A stretch of DNA of 64,000 bases. Origin: Clostridia bacterium. Lineage in GTDB: Bacteria > Bacillota > Clostridia > Oscillospirales > Acutalibacteraceae. The stretch lies in NCBI GenBank assembly GCA_024404095.1, contig JAKSQO010000011.1, forward strand, positions 1-64,000, read 5' to 3'. Made by a program: the position numbers and the translations under genes. Each line of letters starts with the position of its first letter. Positions within the stretch are counted from its first letter, which is position 1. Of this stretch, positions 25,527 through 33,734 are shown in pieces. Below the pieces are notes generated by a model, which had not been told where the DNA came from, did no database searches, and saw only the letters and a list, made by a program, of their open reading frames with translations.

Positions 25527-27032
25527 TTAGATTGTACCGTCCCACGTGGAAACTTCTGTTTTCTTCATCTCTTCCTCATCAAACCAGCGTGTTGTTACGC
25601 ACTTTGACTCTGTGAAGAAGCGGTATGCGTCCTTGCCAAGGCAATGGAGATCGCCGAAGAAGGACTGCTTGTGACCTGAGAACGGGAAGAATCCGATAGG
25701 AACAGGAATACCGACATTAACACCGACCATACCGCCGTCTGTGTGACGTGTAAACTCACGTGCGTAGTAGCCGTTCTGTGTGAAGATAACCGAACCGTTT
25801 GCATACGGATTTGCGTTCATGATCGCAAGACCCTCTGCGAAGTCCTTGCATCTCTTAATGCAGAGAACAGGTCCGAAAACTTCGTCTCTGCCGATTGTCA
25901 TATCCTCTGTAACGTGGTCAAAGATTGTGGGGCCTACATAAAAGCCGTTCTCATAACCCTCAACAACACAGTTGCGTCCGTCAAGTACAAGCTCTGCACC
26001 CTCGGCAACACCCTTGTCTATATCAGCAAGAACTTCCTTGTAGTGCTTCTCGTATGTGATTGGGCCGAGCTTTGATGTCTTATCGTATGCCGGGCCGATT
26101 TTAAGGTTCTTAGCCTGCTTAACAAGTTCAGCAACAAACGCGTCTGCGATGCTCTCCTGAACAACACAGCATGAAAGTGCCATACATCTCTGACCTGCGC
26201 AGCCGAAAGCTGAGTTCATAACACCTGCGGCTGTTCTCTCAATAGGTGTATCCTCAAGGATAAGAGCGTGGTTCTTAGCCTGACAGAGACACTGAACACG
26301 CTTGCCGTTCATTGCGGCACGCTCATAAATCTTCTTGCCGACAGGAGTTGAACCGACAAATGTGATGCCCTTAACGTCCTCGCTGTCAAGAATGACGTTG
26401 ATTTCGTTTCTTGAGCAGGTAACGATGTTGATAACACCGTCAGGAACGCCTGCTTCCTTATAAAGGCCTGCAATGCGGAGAGCCGTTCTCGGTGTAAGGC
26501 TTGCCGCCTTGAGAACAAGTGTGTTGCCTGTTGCGATACAGGTCGGAGCCATCCAGCCGAAAGGAATCATTGCGGGGAAGTTAACAGGAACGATACCTGC
26601 GAAAACGCCCATTGCCTCACGGTATTTAACGGTGTCATAGCCTGTTGAAGCATCCATAATGCTCTCGCCCATCATAAGTGACGGAACCTGAGTTGCAAGC
26701 TCTGTGCCTTCCTTTGCCTTGAGCACGTCGCCCTCAGCCTCAGCCCATACCTTGCCGTTTTCCTCGGCAACAAGCATTGTAAGCTCATCCATATGCTCGA
26801 TAATGAGGTCACGGATTTTGTAAAGAATCTGTGCTCTCTTGATTGCGGGAGTACCTCTCCATGAGGGATAAGCAGCCTTAGCGGCGGCGATTGCGCCCTC
26901 TACCTCCTCTGCTGTGCAGCAGGGAGCGTAACCTGTAATCTCGCCGGTGCTGGGATTTACAAGGTCATAGTATTTGTCTGTCTTTGATTCAACGTACTCG
27001 CCGTTGACAAAGTACTTGAGTTTTTCAGCCAT
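25527..27032 (-). CDS. iolA: (Methyl)malonate-semialdehyde dehydrogenase
   Basis: The 501-residue aldehyde dehydrogenase of the MmsA/IolA type converts malonate semialdehyde and CoA to acetyl-CoA and CO2, the last step of inositol breakdown. Family features: NPSTGEITG start, FVGSTPVGKKIYERA cofactor loop, and NSAFGCAGQRCMALS with the catalytic Cys. ATG 27032 is used because GGAGATG stands just before it; a longer reading from 27086 is less likely. The 134-base gap upstream to iolE includes a short GC-rich repeat (about 27095-27122). Confidence 0.93.
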   Translation of the reverse strand: MAEKLKYFVNGEYVESKTDKYYDLVNPSTGEITGYAPCCTAEEVEGAIAAAKAAYPSWRGTPAIKRAQILYKIRDLIIEHMDELTMLVAEENGKVWAEAEGDVLKAKEGTELATQVPSLMMGESIMDASTGYDTVKYREAMGVFAGIVPVNFPAMIPFGWMAPTCIATGNTLVLKAASLTPRTALRIAGLYKEAGVPDGVINIVTCSRNEINVILDSEDVKGITFVGSTPVGKKIYERAAMNGKRVQCLCQAKNHALILEDTPIERTAAGVMNSAFGCAGQRCMALSCCVVQESIADAFVAELVKQAKNLKIGPAYDKTSKLGPITYEKHYKEVLADIDKGVAEGAELVLDGRNCVVEGYENGFYVGPTIFDHVTEDMTIGRDEVFGPVLCIKRCKDFAEGLAIMNANPYANGSVIFTQNGYYAREFTRHTDGGMVGVNVGIPVPIGFFPFSGHKQSFFGDLHCLGKDAYRFFTESKCVTTRWFDEEEMKKTEVSTWDGTI

Positions 27033-27166
27033 TTTATTACATCTCCTATGAAAAATTTTAAATTTATAGATTTCCCTCAAGTGCAATTTTATTAACTGTA
27101 CGGCCGGCCACAGGTCGCCCCTACAATTTCATATCAAAATATTAAGGGATTTTCAAATAGCTTTTA

Positions 27167-28060
27167 TTATAAGCCTGCTTTTTCGGCAATGTAAGCTCTT
27201 GCCATCTTAGCATACTTGAACGGATTTGCGATTGCGGGATCCTGCTCAGCTTCAACAAGCATCCAGCCCTCATAGCCTGCTTCGTCAAGAACGTCAAACA
27301 CGGGCTTGAAGTCGATTGAGCCGTCACCGGGAACTGTGAATGCGCCCATTCTTACGCCCTGAAGGAATGACTTGTGCTCATCCTTAACCTGCTTAACAAC
27401 CTCGGGACGAACGTCCTTAAGGTGAACGTGCTTGATTCTCTTTGCATACTTCTTAAGAACTGCCATATAGTCCTCACCGCAGTATGCAAGATGACCTGTA
27501 TCAAAAAGAAGATATACTGCTTCGGGATCGCACATTTCCATCATCTTGTCAATTTCCTCTGCTGTCTGAACAACAGTACCCATGTGATGATGATAAACAA
27601 GAGTTATGCCGTACTCTTTAGCGATATTGCCGAGCTTTGAAAGTCCGTCTGTAAACTTCTTCCACTCCTCGTCATTCATAACATACTTCTTTTCAAAAAC
27701 AGGTGTGTCCATCTGTCCCTGAATTGAGTAGCTCTGCTCAGATGCGCCGATACGCTTTGCGCCGCAGCCCTTGAGGAATTCGCAGTTCTCTCTGAAATCC
27801 TTCTCAACCTCTTCAAAGGGCTTAGTGAGAATGAATGATGAGAACCAGCGGTTAGCAATCTGAAGTCCTCTGATGTCAAGGTATTCGTGCATACCCTCAA
27901 CAGTCTTGGGATACTTATTGCCGATTTCACAGCCCTCATAGCCTGCAAGTGCCATTTCGCTTACGCACTGCTCAAATGTAACTTCGCCGCCGAGGTCGGG
28001 CATATCGTCATTTGTCCAGCCGATCGGAGCAATACCGAGTTTGATTTTGTTTGCGTCCAT
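27167..28060 (-). CDS. iolE: Myo-inosose-2 dehydratase IolE
   Basis: The 297-residue xylose-isomerase-like TIM-barrel enzyme dehydrates scyllo-inosose. IolE marks: IGWTNDDMPDLGGEVTFEQCVSEMALAGYEG at the start, YHHHMGTVVQTAEEID, LFDTGHLAYCGED and HVHLKDVRPEV (metal-binding). AAGGAG precedes ATG 28060. Confidence 0.93.
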   Translation of the reverse strand: MDANKIKLGIAPIGWTNDDMPDLGGEVTFEQCVSEMALAGYEGCEIGNKYPKTVEGMHEYLDIRGLQIANRWFSSFILTKPFEEVEKDFRENCEFLKGCGAKRIGASEQSYSIQGQMDTPVFEKKYVMNDEEWKKFTDGLSKLGNIAKEYGITLVYHHHMGTVVQTAEEIDKMMEMCDPEAVYLLFDTGHLAYCGEDYMAVLKKYAKRIKHVHLKDVRPEVVKQVKDEHKSFLQGVRMGAFTVPGDGSIDFKPVFDVLDEAGYEGWMLVEAEQDPAIANPFKYAKMARAYIAEKAGL

Positions 28061-28089
28061 TTGTATATCTCCTTAAAATATTTTATTTT

Positions 28090-30021
28090 TTAATACTTTC
28101 TTGCTTCTGCAAGGTGCTCTGTTCTGTCGTTAAGAGCTTCCTTACCCTTTTCGGTTCTCGGAATATCGGAGCAGCCGACATTCCACCATCCGCCGTAGCC
28201 GTCTGTCATTGACTTGGGAAGAACCTTGATATCAATAAGAGTCGGTTTTGTCTGCTTCATTGAATCAAGCAGAGCCGCTTTCAGCTCGTCCATTGTCTTT
28301 GCTGTGTATGTAACATAGCCGTAGCCCTTTGCGCAGGTTGCGTAGTCAATGTTCATGAACTCACCGTTTCGGATAGGCTTGTCACCCTCACGGTAGCGGC
28401 TCTCGGTGCAGAGTGCATTGACGCCCTGACCCATCTGAAGATTGTTGATACAGCCGAATGAAGCGTTATCAAAGAGAAGAACGTTGATTTTCTTGCCCTC
28501 CTGAAGTGCTGTTATCATCTCGGAATGGAGCATATTATAGCTTCCGTCACCTGTGAATGCGTAAACCTCACGGTCGGGATAGGCAAGCTTTGAACCGAAT
28601 GCACCTGCGATTTCGTAGCCCATACATGAATAGCCGTACTCCATATTGTAGGAATCGAGTGCATCAGTTGTCCACATTCTCTGCATACAGCCGGGAAGTG
28701 AACCTGCGGCACCGACTGCGATTGCATCAGCAGGGATAAGCTCACGAATCATGGCAAGTGCGGCAACCTGTGTGATTTTACCGCCTGTTGCCTTGACGAA
28801 GCCTTCGACTGCATCGGGCATATGGTTCGGGATTTCGGGCTTGTAGCTTTCGGAATACTCCGATTTTGCAAGACGCTCCATCTCTCTGTCCCAGTCAGCC
28901 TTTGCGGAAGCAATCTCCGTTGTGTAAGCTGTCTGATAGCCGTCAAGATACTTGTCGAGAGCCTTGACACCCTCGTTTGCGTCAGCAACAACCTTGATGC
29001 TGTCAAGCTTGCCGCCGTGGAATGCACTTGCATTTATTGTTACAACCTGCTTGTCGGCATAGAGCCATTTTGAAGAGGTTGTAAAGTCTGAGAACTTTGT
29101 ACCGATACCGATAATAAGGTCGGCATTTGCAGCAAGGACATTGGCACTTGAATTGCCTGTTACGCCGATACCGCCTGCATTGAGGTAATGACTTGACTTG
29201 ATTGCGCTCTTACCTGCCTGTGTTTCGGTAAAGGGAATGTTGTGCTTCTGGCAGAAACGCTTTACTGTGTCCCCTGCCATTGAATATCTTACACCGCCGC
29301 CGACAATGACAACGGGCTTTTTGCTTGCCTTGATTGCCTCAGCCGCCTGCTGAACCTCATAGTCACAGGGAATCTGACGGGGAATAAAATGAACTCTCTT
29401 GCGGAAGAACTCAACAGGATAGTCATAACTCTCGCCCTCAACATCCTGACAGAGTGCGATTGCAACTGCGCCCGTGTGCGCCGGGTCTGTGAGAACTCTC
29501 ATTGCGTTTGTGAGAGCGTTCATAATCATTTCGGGACGTGTGATGCGGTCAAAGTAGCGTGTAACCGCCTTGAATGCATCATTTGTTGTAACTGTGCCGT
29601 CATGAAGCTGTTCAATCTGCTGAAGAACAGGGTCGGGCTGACGTGAAGCGAAAACATCACCCATAAAGAGAAGAAGCGGAATATTATTAACGGTAGCCGT
29701 TGCCGCCGCTGTAACCATGTTAGCCGCACCGGGGCCTATTGATGACATACAGGGAATGATTTTCATTCTGTTGTTCATCTTTGCATATGCAGTTGCCGCC
29801 TGAGCCATACCCTGCTCGTTTCTGCCCTGCATAACCTTGATTGAATGCTCGGCCTGCGAAAGAGCTTCGCCGACACCGAGAACACATCCGTGACCGAAAA
29901 CAGCGTAGAAATACTCCACGAACTTTGATTCAATCATTTCGCCGTCTTTCTCGATTGTGACGTACTGATTGTCAAGGTATCTGACAATAGCCTCGCCTAA
30001 GGTAAGTCTTACAGTTTCCAT
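28090..30021 (-). CDS. iolD: Trihydroxycyclohexane-1,2-dione hydrolase IolD (TPP-dependent)
   Basis: The 643-residue thiamine-diphosphate enzyme opens the inositol ring. It shows the acetolactate-synthase-like architecture: GHGCVLGVGEAL early, then a central domain, and the TPP-binding GDGSYNMLHSEMITALQEGKKINVLLFDN near residue 480-510. Length is normal for IolD. AAGGAGG precedes ATG 30021. Confidence 0.93.
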   Translation of the reverse strand: METVRLTLGEAIVRYLDNQYVTIEKDGEMIESKFVEYFYAVFGHGCVLGVGEALSQAEHSIKVMQGRNEQGMAQAATAYAKMNNRMKIIPCMSSIGPGAANMVTAAATATVNNIPLLLFMGDVFASRQPDPVLQQIEQLHDGTVTTNDAFKAVTRYFDRITRPEMIMNALTNAMRVLTDPAHTGAVAIALCQDVEGESYDYPVEFFRKRVHFIPRQIPCDYEVQQAAEAIKASKKPVVIVGGGVRYSMAGDTVKRFCQKHNIPFTETQAGKSAIKSSHYLNAGGIGVTGNSSANVLAANADLIIGIGTKFSDFTTSSKWLYADKQVVTINASAFHGGKLDSIKVVADANEGVKALDKYLDGYQTAYTTEIASAKADWDREMERLAKSEYSESYKPEIPNHMPDAVEGFVKATGGKITQVAALAMIRELIPADAIAVGAAGSLPGCMQRMWTTDALDSYNMEYGYSCMGYEIAGAFGSKLAYPDREVYAFTGDGSYNMLHSEMITALQEGKKINVLLFDNASFGCINNLQMGQGVNALCTESRYREGDKPIRNGEFMNIDYATCAKGYGYVTYTAKTMDELKAALLDSMKQTKPTLIDIKVLPKSMTDGYGGWWNVGCSDIPRTEKGKEALNDRTEHLAEARKY

Positions 30022-30032
30022 AGGAAACCTCC

Positions 30033-31046
30033 TTATACTCTGGCGATCATCTCGCCGTATTTTTCTTTTTCTTCTTTAATGAATGCCTTTACCTCGTCAA
30101 CTGTCGGCATGAAGAGCGAACAGCCGTGAGCCGCAACAAGCATTGAAGCTGATGCTGAGCCGAGCTCGAGACAATCCATAATATCAAGATTTTCAAGCAG
30201 TCCGTAAATGAATGCCGAGCCGTAGCCGTCACCGCCGCCGAAGGACTTGAATGCCTTTACGGGGAACGGTTTGATTGAATATTCACCGTCAGCGGTATGA
30301 GCTGTTGAGCCCTCCTTGCCGTGCTTGATAATAACAATCTTATTGCCCATGCTCATCCAGTGAGCGGCTGTTTCCTTATCAGTTCTGCCAGGAGCGGAAA
30401 TAGCCTCGGTGAGGTCAAACTCCTCACGTGAACCCATAACCATATCACTGTTTGAAGCAACGATTGAATAGTAAATTGCAATCTCGTCTGCGTTCTTCCA
30501 GTTGTAAGGACGGTAGTCGATATCAAAAATAACCTTTGTGCCGACCTTCTTCGCAAGGTACATCGCCTTAAGGCAAGCCTCTCTTGACGGGCTCTGGGAA
30601 AGAGCTGTACCGCTGATAAGGATAGCCTTTGCGCTCTTTATATAGTCCTCGTCAACATCGTCGGGATGAAGCATAAGGTCCGCAATGCCGTCACGGTACA
30701 TAAGAATACTGCTCTCGTGCTCTGACTTGATTTCCGTGAATGTAAGTCCAAGCTTTTCGCCGCCCTTTGTGCGTGTAACGTGAGAGATGTCGATTCCCTC
30801 GTCAGCAAAGAAGTTCTCAACATAAGTGCCGAACTGGTCATCGGAAACCTTGCCGATAAAGCCGACCTTCTTGCCGAGTCTTGCAAGTCCGACTGCGATA
30901 TTAGCAGGAGAACCGCCGACATATTTCTTATAGTTCTCACACTTATCAAGCGTGTTGTAGTAGTCTGTGGGATTGAAGTCAATGGCTACTCGTCCGATCG
31001 GGATGAGGTCAAGCTCTCTTGACTCGTCAAAGTCAATGTATTTCAT
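30033..31046 (-). CDS. iolC: 5-dehydro-2-deoxygluconokinase IolC
   Basis: The 337-residue PfkB-family kinase phosphorylates 5-dehydro-2-deoxygluconate, the ring-opened intermediate. PfkB signatures: KKYVGGSPANIAVGLARLGKKVGFIGKVSDD near the start and FKSFGGGDGYGSAFIYGLL (catalytic Asp region) near the end. GGAGG precedes ATG 31046. The 12-base gap to iolD and 23-base gap from the transporter show one operon. Confidence 0.92.
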   Translation of the reverse strand: MKYIDFDESRELDLIPIGRVAIDFNPTDYYNTLDKCENYKKYVGGSPANIAVGLARLGKKVGFIGKVSDDQFGTYVENFFADEGIDISHVTRTKGGEKLGLTFTEIKSEHESSILMYRDGIADLMLHPDDVDEDYIKSAKAILISGTALSQSPSREACLKAMYLAKKVGTKVIFDIDYRPYNWKNADEIAIYYSIVASNSDMVMGSREEFDLTEAISAPGRTDKETAAHWMSMGNKIVIIKHGKEGSTAHTADGEYSIKPFPVKAFKSFGGGDGYGSAFIYGLLENLDIMDCLELGSASASMLVAAHGCSLFMPTVDEVKAFIKEEKEKYGEMIARV

Positions 31047-31069
31047 AAAATAACCTCCGTTATTATAAT

Positions 31070-32680
31070 TTACTGTTCAAATGTGATTCCCTTAGCCTTG
31101 CGCTGTTCAACAAGCTCGTCTGTAATCTGCTGTTTTCTGTCACCGACAAGGTCATAGAACTTAAGCGGAATAATGCTGAGGATAAGGCTTAAGCCCGGGA
31201 CAATCGAAACAAGCGCATACATTGCATAGCGTGTTCCGAATGAAAGCGTTGAGATATCAATTGCCGCTGTCTTTTCAAGCATTGCCGCAGGGTCAAGATT
31301 GATAGCAAGATACATAACGATAACACCCGATGTCGCAAGCGCATTGCCGAGCTTATTGATAAAGCCCTGGCAGGCCGAAGCAAGACCTGTATCACGGAAG
31401 CCTGTCTGCCATTCCATATAGTCAAGGCTGTCGGCAATCATTGCATAGGATGCGATGTTAAGAACACCGATAGGAATTGAAGAGATAATCATAAACGGAA
31501 TGCAGATAAAGAACGAAGCCTTGCCTGCAACTACGAAGTAGCCGACAACTGAGGTAACAACGCTTGCAAGGAAGCCGAAAAGACTTGTTTTAACAACGAT
31601 ATCCTTGCTTTCATACTTCTTCATAAGTGTGGGCATAAAGAGCATTGCACCGAACATACCGATAGCCGCACATGCCTGGAAAACCGTGCTGACTGTTGAA
31701 ATGCTCTTCTGAACCGCTTCGGTACGTGCGGCAGCATCAAGCTTTGCAAGCTCGGGTCCCATGTAGATTGCATAACGTGCAACGTGAACGGAAGCCGCAG
31801 AAAGCATATATCTGCCTGAGCTGAGAACGCCCATGATAACAACGCACATAAGAGGCTTACAGCCGAAGAGTCTGCCGAGCTGTGATTTCTCGCCCTTTGC
31901 CTTTTCAGCCTTCTTGTAAGGGATAACAACTCTTTCCTTGATGAACGGATAGCCGAGTGCAAAAAGTGTCATACCGAGGACTGAGCAGATAAGCGCAATC
32001 ATAAAGTATTTGAGCTTTTCTGAGTTTATTGTTCCGTCGGGTGCGATTTCTGTGAAGGTGTTGAAAATCTTCATTGTAAACGCACTTGAGGAAGTGGACA
32101 TTTTAGTTGCAATCGAAGGAAGAACCATACCGAGAACCATGAAGATTACTACGGGTATTGCAGAACCTACACCGTTATATGTACGTCCGATTGAGATAAG
32201 TCGGTTTCTTTCCTTCGGATTGGGCGTCATGACATTCGGAATACTTGCAAACGGAACGTCTGACATTGTATAAATCATACCCCAGAGAACATAAACAACC
32301 GCGGCATAAATCATAAGCTTGCCGCCGCTGAGATTCGGAGTGAAGAACATAAGGCAGGTAAGCACAAGAATCGGAGCCGCTGTAAAAAGAAGGTACGGCT
32401 TCATCTTGCCCCACGGAGTTGTATATCTGTCGGCAATTATGCCCATGAGCGGGTCATTGATTGCGTCCCATACACGTGCAAGAAGCATAAGAAGCATAAC
32501 GAAAACCAACGGAAGCTTCATAACATTTGTGTAGTAGTCGGAAACGTATGAGGACATTACCGCATAAACCATTCCCTGACCGAAACCGGCGAAGCAATAC
32601 ATCTGAAACTCTTTTGAGCCGACATATTTTTCGCCCAATGCGTTAGCCTTTACAGGCGCATTATCTTTTTTCTTTGCCAT
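31070..32680 (-). CDS. GPH-family symporter, probable inositol importer
   Basis: A 536-residue, 12-helix carrier of the GPH family, with the WDAINDPLMGIIADRYTTPWGKMKPYL signature in the loop after helix 2. As first gene of the iol operon it is the likely inositol (or inositol-glycoside) importer, replacing the IolT-type carrier known from Bacillus. ATG 32680 has GAGGAG seven bases upstream; a longer reading from ATG 32695 uses bases that form that ribosome site. Confidence 0.85.
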   Translation of the reverse strand: MAKKKDNAPVKANALGEKYVGSKEFQMYCFAGFGQGMVYAVMSSYVSDYYTNVMKLPLVFVMLLMLLARVWDAINDPLMGIIADRYTTPWGKMKPYLLFTAAPILVLTCLMFFTPNLSGGKLMIYAAVVYVLWGMIYTMSDVPFASIPNVMTPNPKERNRLISIGRTYNGVGSAIPVVIFMVLGMVLPSIATKMSTSSSAFTMKIFNTFTEIAPDGTINSEKLKYFMIALICSVLGMTLFALGYPFIKERVVIPYKKAEKAKGEKSQLGRLFGCKPLMCVVIMGVLSSGRYMLSAASVHVARYAIYMGPELAKLDAAARTEAVQKSISTVSTVFQACAAIGMFGAMLFMPTLMKKYESKDIVVKTSLFGFLASVVTSVVGYFVVAGKASFFICIPFMIISSIPIGVLNIASYAMIADSLDYMEWQTGFRDTGLASACQGFINKLGNALATSGVIVMYLAINLDPAAMLEKTAAIDISTLSFGTRYAMYALVSIVPGLSLILSIIPLKFYDLVGDRKQQITDELVEQRKAKGITFEQ

Positions 32681-32730
32681 ATTTAAACTCCTCATTTCAA
32701 AATCAAGGGAAAATGTCCCTTATCCGTGAT

Positions 32731-32759
32731 ATTTTAACATATATTTTTAAAACGTGCAA
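32731..32759 (-). promoter_or_regulatory. SigA-type promoter of the iol operon, with a 5' leader dyad
   Basis: On the minus strand TTGCAC (complement of 32754-32759), 17 bases and TAAAAT (complement of 32731-32736). A dyad AAGGGACATTTTCCCTT (32704-32720) lies in the leader and may be an operator; no iolR-type gene is in the window. Confidence 0.65.
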
Positions 32760-32802
32760 CAAAAAACATATAAAATATACAAATAAATATTTAAATTTAG
32801 AT

Positions 32803-32834
32803 TTATGTACCCCTTTTCGGAATCTGCATACAAT
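32803..32834 (+). promoter_or_regulatory. Candidate mother-cell sigma (SigE/SigK) promoter of cotJ
   Basis: CATACAAT at 32827-32834 is a full match to the SigE -10 consensus and contains the CATA of SigK. The -35 part is weak (ATGTAC, 32805-32810). It stands 40 bases before the cotJA start, as expected for a spore-coat operon. SigE control of cotJ is known in B. subtilis; here it is inferred. Confidence 0.5.
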
Positions 32835-32873
32835 GATAACAGGCATGCCAATTCAATAAAAGGAGCAATTAAA

Positions 32874-33110
32874 GTGAATAACTATTCTTACGCCTATCCG
32901 CCCGCAAAATCGCCGGTAGGCTACGGAAAGGTACCCTGCCCTGATTTTCCTCACGGTAAGACACCCGCTCTGCCGAAGAATCCTCAGCTCGCAATGGCAT
33001 ACGTTCCTTTCCAGACAGAGTTAATAACCTATGACGATATGAAGGCTCTCAAAGCAGGCACACTCTTCCCCTGCCTTGACAAACCCTTCCACGGATGTGG
33101 TCAGAGATGA
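32874..33110 (+). CDS. cotJA: Spore coat protein CotJA
   Basis: The 78-residue product is Pro/Tyr-rich at the N-terminus and ends PQLAMAYVPFQTEL ... ALKAGTLFPCLDKPF, the CotJA core. GTG 32874 is chosen because AAAGGAG lies nine bases before it; a longer reading from ATG 32805 has no ribosome site and would begin before the promoter. CotJA is required for coat assembly of CotJC in Bacillus. The stop overlaps the cotJB start. Confidence 0.9.
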   Translation: MNNYSYAYPPAKSPVGYGKVPCPDFPHGKTPALPKNPQLAMAYVPFQTELITYDDMKALKAGTLFPCLDKPFHGCGQR

Positions 33111-33355
33111 CTCCAAATTCAATGCTTTTGAAAAAGCTTGATGCCGCTCAGTTCGCAATGTGGGAGCTGCATCTTTATCTTGACACTCATCCCGATGACC
33201 TCAAAGCGCTTTCACTCTACAAGAAATACGAAGAAATCAACGAGAGACTTACCGAAGAATATGAAGAACTCTGCGGTCCTCTCTATTCAAACGGCGACCC
33301 GGGTGTATCGTGGCTCAAGAACCCGTGGCCGTGGGATCTGGGAGGTAACAGATAA
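33107..33355 (+). CDS. cotJB: Spore coat protein CotJB
   Basis: The 82-residue product has the CotJB pattern LLKKLDAAQFAMWELHLYLDTHPDD, then EEYEELCGPLYSNGDPGVSWLKNPWPWD. ATG 33107 overlaps the cotJA stop as ATGA and is the best start; an in-frame ATG at 33095 lies inside cotJA. Its own stop TAA overlaps the cotJC start (TAATG). Confidence 0.92.
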   Translation: MTPNSMLLKKLDAAQFAMWELHLYLDTHPDDLKALSLYKKYEEINERLTEEYEELCGPLYSNGDPGVSWLKNPWPWDLGGNR

Positions 33356-33450
33356 TGTTTGTATATGAAAAGAAATTACAGTACCCCGTCAAGATTGCCA
33401 ACCCCAACCCGAAGTACGCACAGATAATAATCTCGCAGTACGGAGGTGCG
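33355..33450 (+). pseudogene. cotJC: cotJC, 5' part only, interrupted by the prophage
   Basis: ATG 33355 has GGGAGG 12 bases before it. The first residues, MFVYEKKLQYPVKIANPNPK, and then YAQIIISQYGG match the N-terminus of CotJC, a manganese-catalase-like coat protein of about 190 residues. After about codon 31 the identity stops: the frame runs on as a 148-codon chimera antisense to phage sequence to 33801. Metal-ligand residues of the catalase are all in the missing part. No repeat of the remaining gene was found in the window; it should follow the prophage's right end beyond 64000. The gene is dead as it stands but could be restored by excision. Confidence 0.88.
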
Positions 33451-33470
33451 GATTGTTCAAACAGGTATAC
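33430..33470. other. Prophage/host junction (attachment site)
   Basis: The host reading frame of cotJC ends around GGAGGTGCGGAT (33442-33453) and phage DNA begins. The core must lie within or near these bases. The exact core cannot be set without the right-hand junction. Confidence 0.7.
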
Positions 33471-33485
33471 TGTAATTTCACTATT

Positions 33486-33620
33486 TTATTTTTCTGAATC
33501 AGATTCAGAAAAAACTATTCGCTTTATTTCTTCTTTAACGGCATCGTCGGCATTACGATACCTTCGGATGAATTCTTTCTCTTCCGTAGTTAAAGTTTCG
33601 ACTTCAACTACATTTTCCAT
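33486..33620 (-). CDS. 44-residue protein next to the attachment site
   Basis: The product runs MENVVEVETLTTEEKEFIRR to SESDSEK. The middle part (TTEEKEFIRRYRNADDAVKE) resembles the helix linker often found after the HTH of phage repressors, but the HTH itself is absent. AAAGGAGG precedes ATG 33620 and a consensus promoter is at 33643, independent of the lysis operon. The stop is about 40 bases from the junction. Small proteins here can be excision factors or lysogenic-conversion genes; no family is recognised and the function is open. Confidence 0.6.
   Translation of the reverse strand: MENVVEVETLTTEEKEFIRRYRNADDAVKEEIKRIVFSESDSEK
33489..33513. repeat. Perfect 12-bp-arm palindrome near the attachment site
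   Basis: Arms TTTTTCTGAATC and GATTCAGAAAAA flank one base (33501). It lies within the 3' end of the 44-residue gene. A hairpin or a protein-binding site is possible. No T run follows on the minus strand, so it is not a normal terminator. Confidence 0.6.
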
Positions 33621-33642
33621 CTTTCAACCTCCTTTTGTTGAG

Positions 33643-33671
33643 ATAATACAGTATTTGGAAAATTTTGTCAA
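33643..33671 (-). promoter_or_regulatory. Promoter of the 44-residue gene
   Basis: On the minus strand TTGACA (complement of 33666-33671), exactly 17 bases, TATTAT (complement of 33643-33648). It starts right after the lysis-operon terminator. Confidence 0.8.
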
Positions 33672-33717
33672 CAAAAAATCGCCCCCACTCTTTCCAGTTG
33701 GATTGAATGGGGGCGAT
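33672..33717 (-). terminator. Terminator after the endolysin gene
   Basis: A 10-bp stem ATCGCCCCCA/TGGGGGCGAT is followed on the minus strand by TTTTTTG, ending the late operon. Confidence 0.88.
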
Positions 33718-33734
33718 ATCTTTTATTATTCTCC

